A DNA stretch of 32,321 nucleotides from Basidiobolus meristosporus CBS 931.73 (taxonomy: Eukaryota > Basidiobolomycota > Basidiobolomycetes > Basidiobolales > Basidiobolaceae): assembly GCA_002104905.1 (NCBI GenBank), contig MCFE01000832.1, positions 1 to 32,321 on the forward strand, given 5' to 3'. Position numbers and translations under genes: made by a program. The notes beneath the pieces are model-generated. The model saw nothing but the letters and a program-made list of their open reading frames with translations. It was not told the origin of the DNA and searched no databases. Positions 1-9,660 of the stretch are shown here, one piece after another; within the stretch, counting starts at the first letter, position 1; each line of letters opens with the position of its first letter.

Positions 1-628
1 CAGGGCTACAACCAAAAAAGGCCCAGTGGACAGTGTGCCCACTGAAGGTAACAATGCAGACTCCTCAGGCTCTTAGTCAAGTAGGCAATTGGAATCTCTG
101 CAGAGCCGCAAGCTGACCATAATGCTCAGGCAGATGAGAATGCAGCAAATGCTGTACCTTTGGTTGAAGACCAGCAAGTGGCCATTATATCATCACCACC
201 ACCTGTATTAGCAAGTATGTTGTCAGCTCATACCAAACCATTAATGATGCAATTAAGTGCAGTGGCTGATAAAATAGATGCAATGGCCCAGTGAAATCAG
301 GAAATAGTCCAGAAAGATAATAAGTGGATAAAAGTGCAAAGCAATCAATATCCCAGGTAGAGAAAGTAGTATCTTTGCTACAAAAAACAAGCTCAAGTAG
401 CTCAATATTACAGCCAAGAGCTCAGCTATATCCTAATGTAACTGCAAAGGAATACTGTACAGTCTTTGAAGCGCAACAACAGTGCCCAAAGATAAAGCCT
501 GCAGAAAAACCTATCACAGGATGGGAGGGAACAAATGTAGTGTTTATTCCAAAGCCTAAAAATCAAGACACTGAAGATCAGCAAAGCCATTGAGTGCAAT
601 GATGAAGAGTGGGCTTATATACAAGAGG

Positions 629-717
629 CTGTCAGAAGTCTAGCATGCCATCACCTTAAGACTGGCATACTTAATACTAAAGATGCTATTAGAAGTCTAG
701 CATGCCAACACCTTAAG
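629..717 (+). repeat. Imperfect direct duplication inside copy 1
   Basis: The segment AGAAGTCTAGCATGCCA(A/T)CACCTTAAG occurs twice, near 635-661 and 690-716, with about 28 bp between. Copy 2 has it only once (near 4671-4699), so the duplication is specific to copy 1. It adds whole codons to the local reading frame. Confidence 0.6.
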
Positions 718-959
718 GCCAAGCAGAATGTGCTTGACTTGTTCTATGAGCATTTTCCTGGACTCAAACACGTAAACTGACTCTGGGCCAGCATTTGTAT
801 CCTAAGAAAGTATCTCTAGAATAGCAGAGACTATCAAAGGCAGAAGTACAAGGGTACAATGGCTACAAGCCAGCAGCCTCCTCAAGAGCCTGTTATAAGC
901 AGGGCCAAAAGCTCAAAGCAAGTGTCAAAGAGGCATTAGGTAGCCGGAAGAGTACTGAT

Positions 960-1308
960 TGTTGAAAGAGTCTTGGAGATATTGGAAGTGATTGGGAGAA
1001 CAAGTAGTCTATGTGGTTTTCATGTAATGATTTATTGAGTGTAAAAGTAGAATTTATACTTTCACATAGTCTTGGCATTATAAGCATGTAGAATAGGTTA
1101 AGGAAGGTCCCAAGAGCATATGTGCAAAGTTTGGGGCTGTTTGGACAACTCATCAAATTTTCATGTTCTGGGTACCTGGTATTCTGGTGAAAATATTCTA
1201 AGCAAATTCTAACCAGGAATTTGGTCAGTATTCTCTAGGATTTGAGGGTAATGATCTAAGTGACTAAGTTAGGTGAATATTTAGGTGGAATTACAAATTC
1301 TTATAACA
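960..1308 (-). mobile_element. Solo LTR of the copia family, with TSD
   Basis: This 349-bp sequence starts TGTTGAAAGAGTC and ends TTATAACA. It matches, in reverse orientation, the LTRs of the three copia elements downstream. It is flanked by a perfect 5-bp direct repeat, CTGAT, at 955-959 and 1309-1313, so it is a bona fide insertion reduced by LTR-LTR recombination. It interrupts the repeat-unit gene of copy 1. On the minus strand it keeps the AATAAA-like signal and the near-palindrome around the TATA region seen in the other LTRs. Confidence 0.93.
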
Positions 1309-1382
1309 CTGATAAGGGCAAAGCAGGCAGACACAGATGCACCAGCACAACATTTATCAAGGAAAAAGCATAGCTCTACTCA

Positions 1383-1580
1383 AGCAGCACTCAGTCAAAG
1401 TAGCAGTGAAGGACCTGGCTGTGATAAAAACAAGCAGCAAAGTAGTGTTAGCTTGCCTGCAGAGTGCCAGCAAGGGACAAGTGGGCCAAAACAGATACAT
1501 CAGAGCAGCACTCAAAAGGGAGAAATTGTAAATCAATACAAGAAGCACTCAGACAAAGTAGCAGTGAGAGACCTGGCAGT
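1383..1580 (+). repeat. Two 40-bp imperfect repeats in the Ser/Gln-rich segment
   Basis: Units at 1383-1422 and 1541-1580 share the pattern (A)AGCACTCAG(T/A)CAAAGTAGCAGTGA with only a few differences. They lie in a low-complexity Ser/Gln/Lys-rich part of the copy 1 gene. That part is absent from copy 2. Confidence 0.5.
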
Positions 1581-2604
1581 AAAAATGGAGAAGGTAAAAG
1601 GAAAAAGTCTACCCAAGCCAGAGACAGGGCAGTGTGAGAAAAAGGCAGCAGCTATTGCCAATTAGTACAGGAAGCCTAGAACAGACTGAGTCTCATCATA
1701 GCCAAGAAGAATTACCAACAAGAAGACAGCTGTTTTCACAAGAGATTGAAAGTGCAGCCAGTTGAGCTACACTCCAGTGTGGTAGATGAGCTTGCAGAGA
1801 AAGGCAATTTGTTTACCACAGCCTTAATGTCCTCCATTGTTGACAAAGTGGAGATCCTACTGACAGACAAAGTAACAAAGTCAAGAACTCAAAAGACTAT
1901 CACAATGGCTTTAGTGGGATTCCAAAACATTAATAGGCACACCAGGAGGTTGCAGCACTTCTTCAAGAGCAGTGCTCAAGAAAATGCACTTGAATATTGC
2001 CAGGATTTATTGCAAAGACTTACAGATGAGTTGCTAGACTTTGCAGTGCTGGCTGAAGACCAGGATGCATGGGAACCAGTGAATGAACAGTGGCACAAAG
2101 CTGTAGGGTTCCAGCCAAAGTTGTGCAAGCAGAGCATTACAGTAAAAATACTTATGGAGTGGCAGATTTTAATGGAGTGACTTGTTGAGTGTGGGGTTGG
2201 GCTTAATGTTAGTGTAGGGTATAGGGACTTGTATAGGGAAATACAATTGGCAATTGAGTTACAACTGAAAATTTAATGGAATAAGTCAGGTTGTATGCAT
2301 GAAAAGTAAGAGAAACAGTTGAGTCAGGAAGTAAGGAGTGTGAAAAAGAGGTAATAGCCAATCAATGCACACAAACCTTGGAGGTGATATTGTGTCCAGG
2401 ATCAGAAAGGGAGGAAATTGGTAGAGAACCAATCAAAAGCCACTTTTGTATTGTTGTGATGAAAAATGTTGACTAAGTTTTTGAGAAATCTGGGGTGCAA
2501 TTACTCTCTGACAGTATTTGCATGGTTTCCTGGAGGGATCAATACCTCCCAGTATGGGACTTAGAATTTGTGCTGACCTTTGACAGGATCATCACAATAA
2601 CTTT

Positions 2605-3713
2605 TCATAGGGTACTCAAGTTAGATGGAGATTTAGGCCTACACACCAATGAGACTACAACCAAATTTCTGCACGGATACTGTAAGATAGGCAGCACATT
2701 CAGGTTAATGAGTATCAGTGGCCAGCAGGATTTGCTGGTAGAGTACATGTTTAATGAGAATCCATCAAGTGCCAAGGTAAAGGTATGGTCATACAAACCT
2801 TTGAAGTAGCCCTTGCTTGTTGATTGTTTGTAATATTTTTCTTCAAGTAGATTGGAAATATTTGCACTTGATTGCCACTGAGTGTGATACTTTTTAGCTT
2901 CACAATATTTGTTGGACTGCATAATCTTCTTTAAATGGGGTATTACTGGAATATATCTGGAGTGTGAATAATGTCCTCCACCAATGGTTGTGGATTCCTG
3001 ACAAGTTGGAAACCATGCAATGGTTGCATTTTCTGATGTGAATGCCATGCAACTGCTGGTGCATGCAGATATCAGGATGGTCTCTGGGTCATATGTTGCC
3101 AGCTGCATGGTAGTTGTCTATTAGTACTATTTACATGGAAAGTTGAATCCTGGAATGCTTTTGGCATGAAGTGGAAGTAAATCCTCAAAGCCCCCATTAC
3201 TGACATTAGTGGAAACACACCACTTCTCTTGCCATAACATCATATCATTCACCAGTAGATGGATTTATGGGCTCACTTGGCTCCATAAAGTATCCTGGGC
3301 ATTTTTTTCCACAGGTGTTGTCTCATTTCCCATTGCAATTTTGTCAGGCTCATGCAGGGTACTGTTGCTTGGGGAGATAGGCTCACAATCTATCAGTGAG
3401 CCTTCTTCTTCAGAGTTATCACTCTGCATGCCATATTCAGAAGGCTGAGGCAAGCCTAAAGGTGTCACAAACTTACCTGACTCAGTTTGTGCAAGGTGAC
3501 AAGTATGGCTAGGTGCTGTGATAGAAGTATCAAGTGGCTGGCAAGATATTTTCTGGACAGCAGTGACTGATGCATGGTCAAATATGACTTATGTGACAGA
3601 GCACTGTCTGTGATCCTTGTTATGCTTCCTATACTCTCTGTGTGCTTCATGACTGAGAGACTAGCTACAATAGCCACATGGTCTTTTTCTCTTCTCTTAC
3701 AGCATTGCGTCAA
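2605..3713 (-). pseudogene. TNP2-like transposase fragment of a CACTA/Plavaka-type DNA transposon
   Basis: The best segment is 2605-3108 on the minus strand (167 codons). It carries a run like the core of fungal tnp2 transposases: YIPVIPHLKKIM, then ALDGFSLN, then SCWPLILINLN, then a Cys-Arg-Pro-Lys segment where the family has PGPK. The order and spacing of a (S/T)DGF motif, a C/SWP-L-I-L-x-N-LN motif and a PGPK-like motif are what suggest the family; I could not run a search. Upstream, 3265-3468 is an acidic/Pro segment and 3465-3713 a Cys/His-poor segment that may be the N-terminus, joined only through frameshifts. An in-frame stop follows the conserved block at about 2604. It runs toward the plus-strand repeat gene (convergent), and the start of the same antisense homology is present in copy 2 up to 5471. 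Confidence 0.55.
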
Positions 3714-3972
3714 AGTAGTCTTGCTAATGGGGCAAACAGTTTGACACTCAACAGTGCAAAGCTATTATAGAATTTTCTTATCAATACTCATGTGAGTTTG
3801 AGACAGTCTGGTATTTGAGACAATGCACCTACATGAAAGTAAGACTCAATGATAACCTGTCATAGTAAGCATTATAAATAAAGTTGTTACACCACATATA
3901 TATGTATGTGGCACTATTTCCCCTTTGGTTTAACTCACTTCTGTATATAGGCCACCAGCAAATAATGCAAAG
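3714..3972. other. Spacer between repeat copies, no gene seen
   Basis: AT-rich and non-coding. It holds a short hairpin (CCACATA/TATGTGG around 3893-3912). It may contain the promoter of the minus-strand transposase-like gene and the boundary between repeat copies, but no clear terminal inverted repeat was found. Confidence 0.4.
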
Positions 3973-5471
3973 TTGTCTGGTTCCCAACTATGCCCTGCCA
4001 CTGACAGCAGCAGGAGAAAAGTTGGACAACAGCTTGCTTTAACACTTGGTGCAACAAGCAGGGCCACATCCAAAAAAGGCCATGTTGACGGTGTGCCCAC
4101 TGAAGGTAATAATGCAGACTCCTCAGGCTTGCAGCCAAGTAGGCAATTGGAATCTCTGCAGAGCCACAAGCTGGCCATAATGCTCAGGAAGATGAGAATG
4201 CAGCAAATACCATACCTTTGGTTGAAGACCAGCAAGTGGCCATTATATCATCACCACCACCTGTATTAGCAAATATGTTGTCAGCTCATACCATACCGTT
4301 AATGAGGCAATGAGGTGCAGTGGCTGATAGGATAGATGCAATGGTCCAGAAACAGAATGAGTGGATACAGGGTGTAGAGTAATCAATATCCCAGGTAGAG
4401 AAAGCATTATCTTTGCTGCAAAGAGCAAGCTTAAGTAGCACAATGTCACAGCCAAGAATTGAGCTATTACCTGATGTAGCTGCAGAGGAACATCATGTAG
4501 TCTTTCAAGCACAACATCAGTGCCCAATGATAAAGCCCACAGAATGCTTATCACAGCATGAGAGGGAGAGATTGTGGTGTTTATACTAAAGCCTAAAAAT
4601 CAAACACATTGAAGATCTGTGAGCCAGTTAAGTGTAATGATGAAGAGTGGGCTAATATTCAAGAGGCTGCTACAAGTCTAGCATGCCAACACCTTAAGGT
4701 AAACATACCATGGAAGCAGCAGGAACTCAAGGCTAAGCAGAATGTACCTGACTTGTTCTATGAGTATTATCCTGGATTCAAACAAGCAAATGGATTTTGG
4801 GCCTGCATTGGAATGCTAAGAAAGTATTGCAAAAATAGCAGAAACCATCAAAGGCAGAAGAACTAAGGTACAATGGCTAAAAACCAGCAGCTTCCTAAAG
4901 AGCCCATTACAGGTGGGGCCAAGGACATATGGGAACATGTGAATGAGTAGTTGTATAAAGCTGTAGGGATCCCACCAAAGTCACAGAAATAGAGCATTGT
5001 AGCAGAAATACTTATTGAATGGTGGATTCCAGTGGATTTACTTGTTGAGTGTGGGGTTGGGCTTAACGTGAGCAGAGGGTATAGGGACTTTTAGAGGTCA
5101 GTGCAATGGGCAATTGAGTTACAACTGAAAATTGAATGGAATAAATCAATTTGTATTCATGAAAAGTAAGAGAATTGGTTTAGTCAGGAAGTAAGGAGTG
5201 TGAAAAAGAGGCAATAGCTAATCAATATACACAAATGTAGAAGATAATTATGTGTTCAGGACTAGCAAATGAGATAATTGGCAGAGAACAATCTAATGCC
5301 ACTTATCTATTGTGGTGATGAAAATTTTGACTAAGTTTTTTGTGAAATCTGGGGTGCAATTGTTTTTACAGTCTTTGTACAGTGTCCTGATGGGATCAGT
5401 ACCTCTTAGTCACTGGATTCTATTTTTGTGACAGCCTTTTGATGGGATCATTGCAATTATTTCTCATAGGG
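3973..5471 (+). pseudogene. Unrecognised repeat-unit gene, copy 2, internally deleted
   Basis: This is the homologue of copy 1. Position 4059 corresponds to position 1. 3973-4269 extends further upstream than copy 1 does within the window. The helical segment lies near 4243-4550 and the NDEEW block at 4609-4866 (85 codons). Copy 2 then jumps from the equivalent of about 905 to the equivalent of about 2066, so it lacks some 0.8 kb of coding sequence, including the Ser/Gln-rich part. The conserved LVECGVGLN / GYRDL block is near 5041-5090. The copy ends abruptly at about 5471, inside the transposase-antisense homology, where copia element Z begins. Function unknown. Confidence 0.5.
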
Positions 5472-6396
5472 TTCTTGATATTTGCTAAAAGCTTCTCTTT
5501 GGTGTGTGAAGTGTTGAGATGCTCCAGAGTCAATATACCATGTCTGAGAATCCTTGTTTGTGGTCACATTTTGTGCCAATGTGACAAGTCTATATTCAGT
5601 TGTTGGAGCATTTCCATATTCAGACTTCCTTTGCTGTTTATCTCTCTCTTTGAGGCATTGGTCTAATGCGTGTCCTTTCCTTTTGCAGTAGTCTCAAAGC
5701 CGGTTGAAGTTGCCTTGAAAGGGTCTTGGGTACCCCTTTGCTGTTTATCCTTGCCTATTAAAGCATCCTCTTCTCTCTGCTTATTAGTAATTGATTTTCT
5801 TGATTTTTCATCCAGGTGCCTTCCATATACATAATTTAAGGTCAAATCTTCAGTTTTGGACTCTAGAGCTTATACAAAGCCCTGAAACCTATCAGTTAGG
5901 CTATTCAGGATGGTAACTATTGCATCTTCATCATTTGTTAGTAAGCCCACAGATTCCATCTAGTCAACCAACAAAGTAAATCTGTTAATTATAATTTTTT
6001 TCTTCTGCTGGCAGCAACCTTGTAGTAAACATTTTCATCTAAGATACACTCTCTTAGCAGCTGAACATGACTGGTAGATGTCTTCTAGTGCATTATGGGA
6101 ATTCTTTGCTATTGTTGCTCTTAAGCATTGATTTGGCAATTTGTGTTTAACATTAAGGCAAATGCAGTTAAAGGCACTTTGTTCATTCTTCTGGTACTTT
6201 AAGGTTTCCTCTCCAATTTTTTTAGAAGGGTATTCTTCTCCCATGACAGTATTCTAAAACTTCTTTCTTGTAGCAGCATCTTCATCTTCACCTTCCACAC
6301 TTAGTAGTTAGATTCATTTAACTTTTTGGCAGAGGCAAAATTTGAGTAATGGCAGTGGTAGACATTGCAGGGAGTGACAGCTTGGGGCAGATGACC
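5472..6396 (-). pseudogene. Copia element Z: gag/protease remnant
   Basis: Read on the minus strand from 6396 leftwards, this matches the 5' half of the copia elements: Gag start region (MSTTAITQ near 6350), the LEDIYQSC segment near 6090, the NSLTDRFQG segment near 5900, and protease residues DSGAS-like near 5530. It keeps CAG where elements A and C have an in-frame TAG in gag, so it helps define the ancestral codon. Many stops and frameshifts are present. Everything 3' of the protease region, including integrase, RT, RNase H and 3' LTR, is missing. The left junction at about 5472 abuts the repeat-unit copy 2. Confidence 0.8.
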
Positions 6397-6745
6397 TGTT
6401 GTAAGAGTCTTGGAGACATTGGAAGTGACTTGGAGGACAAGTAGATTATGTGGTTTTCATTTAGTGATTCATTGATTGTAAAAGCAATGTTTATACTTTT
6501 ACATAGTCTTGGTATAACAAACACATAGAATAGGTTTAGGAAGATCCCAAGAGCATGTGTACTAGGTTTGGAGCTGTTAGGAAAACCTTGGAAAATTTAA
6601 TATTCTAGGAACCTGTTAATTTGGTGAGAATATCTCAGGTAAATCCCAACAAGGAGTTTGGTTAGTATTCTCCAGGATTTCTATGTAATGATCCAAGTGA
6701 CTATGTTAGGTAAATATTCATGTGGAGTTACAAATTTTTACAACT
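6397..6745 (-). repeat. 5' LTR of copia element Z
   Basis: 349 bp, starting TGTTGTAAGAGTC and ending TTTTTACAACT on the plus strand, in the same orientation as the solo LTR and element B. The adjacent primer-binding site is degenerate (GGGGCAGATGACC instead of GGGGCTCATAACC). It is clearly more diverged than the LTRs of A, B and C. Confidence 0.85.
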
Positions 6746-6978
6746 CTATTAGTTCCAATGATCAATAGCACATTGTACTAAGTCTAATATGTATATGGTG
6801 ACTATTTATTGCTAGTTTTGAGTATTTCCAATATATTGCAGCTTGCAGGTCCCAATAGGGCATGTGTTATACTTGGAGTTTTTCAGCAACTTTAGCAAGT
6901 GTTATTTAATGGGTTAATGTGATTTAGGTCATGATACTATAACTCCCAACATGGCAAATAGCTACTCTGTAATGTAAT
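6746..6978. other. AT-rich spacer, nothing recognised
   Basis: No reading frame or repeat homology within the window was found in this stretch between the Z LTR and an older LTR fragment. Confidence 0.4.
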
Positions 6979-7244
6979 TGTTGTGATCACACCTAGATAC
7001 TTACTGACTTTAGTCACTTATGTCACTGTCCACAAATCTTGGAGAACTCAGGCCAAATCTCTTGTTATGATTCACTTGGATAATTTTCACCAAAATATCA
7101 GGTTCCTAGAACATTAAGATTCCCAAAGTTGACCAGACAGTCCCAAACTTTGCATACATATGTATTCTCAATAAATTATTGACTGAATATCATAAATCAC
7201 TTGTTCTTCCAGTCACTTCCAATATCTCCAAAGCTCTTAGAGCA
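6979..7244 (+). repeat. Old, internally deleted LTR fragment
   Basis: Starts TGTTGTGATCACACC and ends CTCTTAGAGCA. It can be followed against the copia LTRs through ACTTTAGTCACTTA, TTTTCACCAAAATA and CACTTCCAATATCTCC. About 80 bp in the middle, including the TATA region, is missing. No target duplication is recognisable, so it is the oldest LTR in the window. Confidence 0.75.
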
Positions 7245-7313
7245 CATTGAATGTTAAAGCAGTGTAAACTAAGCAAACATGAATATCTAAGCCTGTTACA
7301 ATGTGAATTTTAT

Positions 7314-7659
7314 TGTTAGAATTTGTAATTCCACCTAAATATTCACATAGCTTAGTCACTTAGATCATTACCTTCAAATCCTAGAGAATATTGACCAAAC
7401 TCCTTGTCAGGATTTACTTAGAATATTTTCACCAAAATACCAGGTACCTAGAACATGAAAATTCTCAAAGTTGTCCAAGCAGCCCCAAACTTTGCACTCA
7501 TGTTCTTGGGACCTTCCTGAACCTATTCTGAGTGCTTTTAATGCCAAGACCATGTAAAAGTATAAATACTACTTTTACATTCAATAAATCAGTAAGTGAA
7601 TACCACATAATTTACTTGTTCACCCAATCACTTCCAATATCCTCAAGACTCTTACAACA
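7314..7659 (+). repeat. 5' LTR of element A
   Basis: 346 bp, TGTTAGAATTTG to CTTACAACA. TATAAATA at 7561-7568 and AATAAA at 7583-7588 are the likely promoter and polyadenylation signals. The TATA box is framed by a perfect 9-bp inverted repeat, GTAAAAGTA (7554-7562) and TACTTTTAC (7570-7578). Confidence 0.92.
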
Positions 7660-7671
7660 GGTTATGAGCCC
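7660..7671 (+). other. Primer-binding site of A (half-tRNA-iMet type)
   Basis: GGTTATGAGCCC follows the LTR directly. It is the complement of GGGCUCAUAACC, the anticodon stem-loop of fungal initiator tRNA-Met. It does not match a tRNA 3' end. Ty5 and Drosophila copia are known to prime from this internal tRNA region. Confidence 0.8.
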
Positions 7672-8490
7672 CAAGTTGTCACTCTCTGCAATGTCTACTA
7701 CTGCTATTACTGAAATTTTCCCCTCTGCTGAAAAGTTGGATGGATCTAACTACCAAGTGTGGAAGGTGAAGATGAAGATGCTGCTACAAGAAAGAGGCCT
7801 GTGGGATATTGTCATGGGAGAAGAATGCCCTCCTAAAAACATAGGAGAGGAAACCTTAAAGTACCAGAAGAATGAACAAAGTGCCTTTAACTGCATATGC
7901 CTTAATGTTAAAGACAAATTGCTAATTCAATGCTCAAGAGCAAAAAACGCAAAGAATGCCTTGAAGACATTAGAAGACACTTACTAGTCATGTTTGGCTG
8001 CTAAGAAAATGTATCTGAGACAAAAATTCCTTACTACACAGATGCTGTCAGGAGAAGAAATGAAAAATCTAATTAACAGATTTACCCTGCTGGTAGATGA
8101 GATGGAATCTTTGGGTGTACCAACTACTGATGAGGATGTGATAGTTACCATCCTGAATAGCCTGACAGACAGGTTTCAGGGCCTTGTATCAGCCCTACAG
8201 TCCAGAACTGAAGATTTGACCTTAATTATGTACATGGAAGGCTCCTGGATAAAGAATTAAAAAAATCAATTACTAATAAGCAGAGAGAAGAAGATGCTTT
8301 AATAGGCAAGGATAAACAGCAAAGGAGGTACCCAATACCCTAAAAAGGCAGCAGCAACCTGTTTTGTAACTACTGCAAAAGGAAAGGACACACATCAGAC
8401 CAGTGCTTCAAAAAGAAAGATAATCAGCAAAAGAAGCCTGAATGTGGAAATGCCACAACTACTGAAGATAGACTATTCATATCTGAACTA
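7664..8490 (+). pseudogene. Element A gag (capsid and zinc knuckle), broken
   Basis: The start ATG at 7664 lies inside the primer-binding site; a second ATG is at 7691. Residues after it (AEKLDGSNYQVWKVKMKMLL) are the usual N-terminal block of copia Gag. The frame is cut by TAG at 7985-7987 (codon 108), by a 1-nt loss near 8221-8226 that leads to TAA at 8258-8260, and by TAA near 8340. A CCHC zinc knuckle (CNYCKRKGHTSDQCF) is still readable at 8365-8410. Gag forms the cytoplasmic particle and binds RNA. With these breaks A cannot make its own. Confidence 0.88.
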
Positions 8491-9660
8491 AATATGCCCA
8501 CAAACAAGGATTCTCAGATATGGTATATTGACTCTGGAGCATCTCAATGCTTTACACACCAAAAAGAACTTTTCACCCAATATCAAGAAATTCCAATTAA
8601 GATGGTTTTCATAGGTGACAATAGAATACTTGATGCAGTGGGAGAAGGAACTATCCAAGTAAACCTAAGAAGCAGTGAAGGAAGCCATACATTGACTTTC
8701 AAAGAAGTATTTTATGTACCAGAAATAGCCAAGAACCTACTATCTATAAGCAAGGCCACTGCAGAAGGACTCAGTTTCAGCTTTGACAATTCTGGATGCA
8801 AGATCACTGATCAGAATGGTGCCCATTTTGCTTTGGGTATCAGAGATCCAAATCTATACAAGTTGACTTATATTCCATCATATTTGGAAGCCAATATAAG
8901 TAATTTCAATGAAGAAACACCAATACTTTGGCACAGGAGTGTTGGGCACATCAATTTTGATTATTTGTGCAAAATAATCAAAGATCAGCTAATTTCTGGA
9001 GTGAAAATTGATCCCCCAGCTAATTTGGAGCACTGTGAGGCCTACATATATGGGGAAAAAGCCAGACAATCATTCTAGAGCTCTGGGTTGATCAAAACTA
9101 AGAAAAAATCTGATCTAACTCACACTGATCTGTGTGGACCTATGCAAAATTTATTCTTAGGCAGGATGAATTATTTAATCACCTTTATTGATGATTATAC
9201 AAGTTACACATGGGTCTACTTCATGGAGAGAAAGGAAGAAGCTCTGTATAAGCTCAGGGAGTTTAAAGCCATGGTGGAGAGAGAAACTGGTGAAAAAATC
9301 AAGAAAATATGTTCTAACAATGGTGGAGAATACACCTCAAAACTCTTCATCAACTTCAGCAAGATTCATGGCATAAAGCAAGAGAATAATGTATCATACT
9401 CCCCACAGCAAAATGGAGTAGCAGAACATGCTAACAGATCAATAATTGATATGGCAAGATCTATGATCCATTATCAAAAATTATCCTATGATTTTTGGGT
9501 GGAATCAGTTGCCACTGCTGTATATTTTAAAGATAGGAGTTATAACAAAATACTTTGTTGTTCCACTCCACTTGAAGCATGGTTTGGATACAGACCAAGT
9601 GCAGAACATTTAAGAATATTTGGGTGTACAGCATATGCCAAGAAACTGCCCAGAAATTAG
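8491..9660 (+). pseudogene. Element A protease and integrase, broken
   Basis: 8494-9078 starts near the aspartic protease motif (WYIDSGAS) and runs into the GAG-pre-integrase His/Cys zinc region (LWHRSVGHINFDYL, then HCEA). One zinc Cys is replaced by Tyr. A stop at 9076-9078 interrupts. 9088-9660 is the integrase core: the first Asp is in DLCGP, the second is lost (SNNGGEY instead of SDNGGEY), and the Glu is in QQNGVAEH. It ends at TAG 9658-9660 in a codon that is CAG in element B. Integrase would insert the cDNA into the chromosome. The loss of an active-site Asp alone should abolish activity. Confidence 0.88.

Larger units (their letters stand above)
1..2260 (+). pseudogene. Unrecognised repeat-unit gene, copy 1, decayed and split by a solo LTR
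   Basis: I do not recognise this family. Coding character runs on the plus strand in pieces. About 163-293 reads as a Pro/Ser stretch followed by a heptad-like helix. 324-593 continues it (89 codons). About 594-880 holds an Asn-Asp-Glu-Glu-Trp motif and a Leu/Tyr-rich block also found in copy 2. After the inserted LTR (960-1308), 1309-1665 is Ser/Gln/Lys-rich and 1746-2180 is a 144-codon helical segment. A conserved block from about 2160 to 2300 (LVECGVGLN, GYRDLYREIQ) is broken by stops. Several stops and frame changes make it a pseudogene. Its homologue at 3973-5471 aligns at an offset of about 4058 bp. It faces a transposase-like fragment on the other strand, so I infer it is the accessory gene of a DNA transposon rather than a host gene. 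It runs off the left edge. Confidence 0.5.

Noticed and set aside
3913-3924. CACTATTTCCCC as a possible CACTA transposon end for the TNP2-like repeat
   Set aside because: No matching inverted TAGTG end or 3-bp target duplication could be paired with it within the window.
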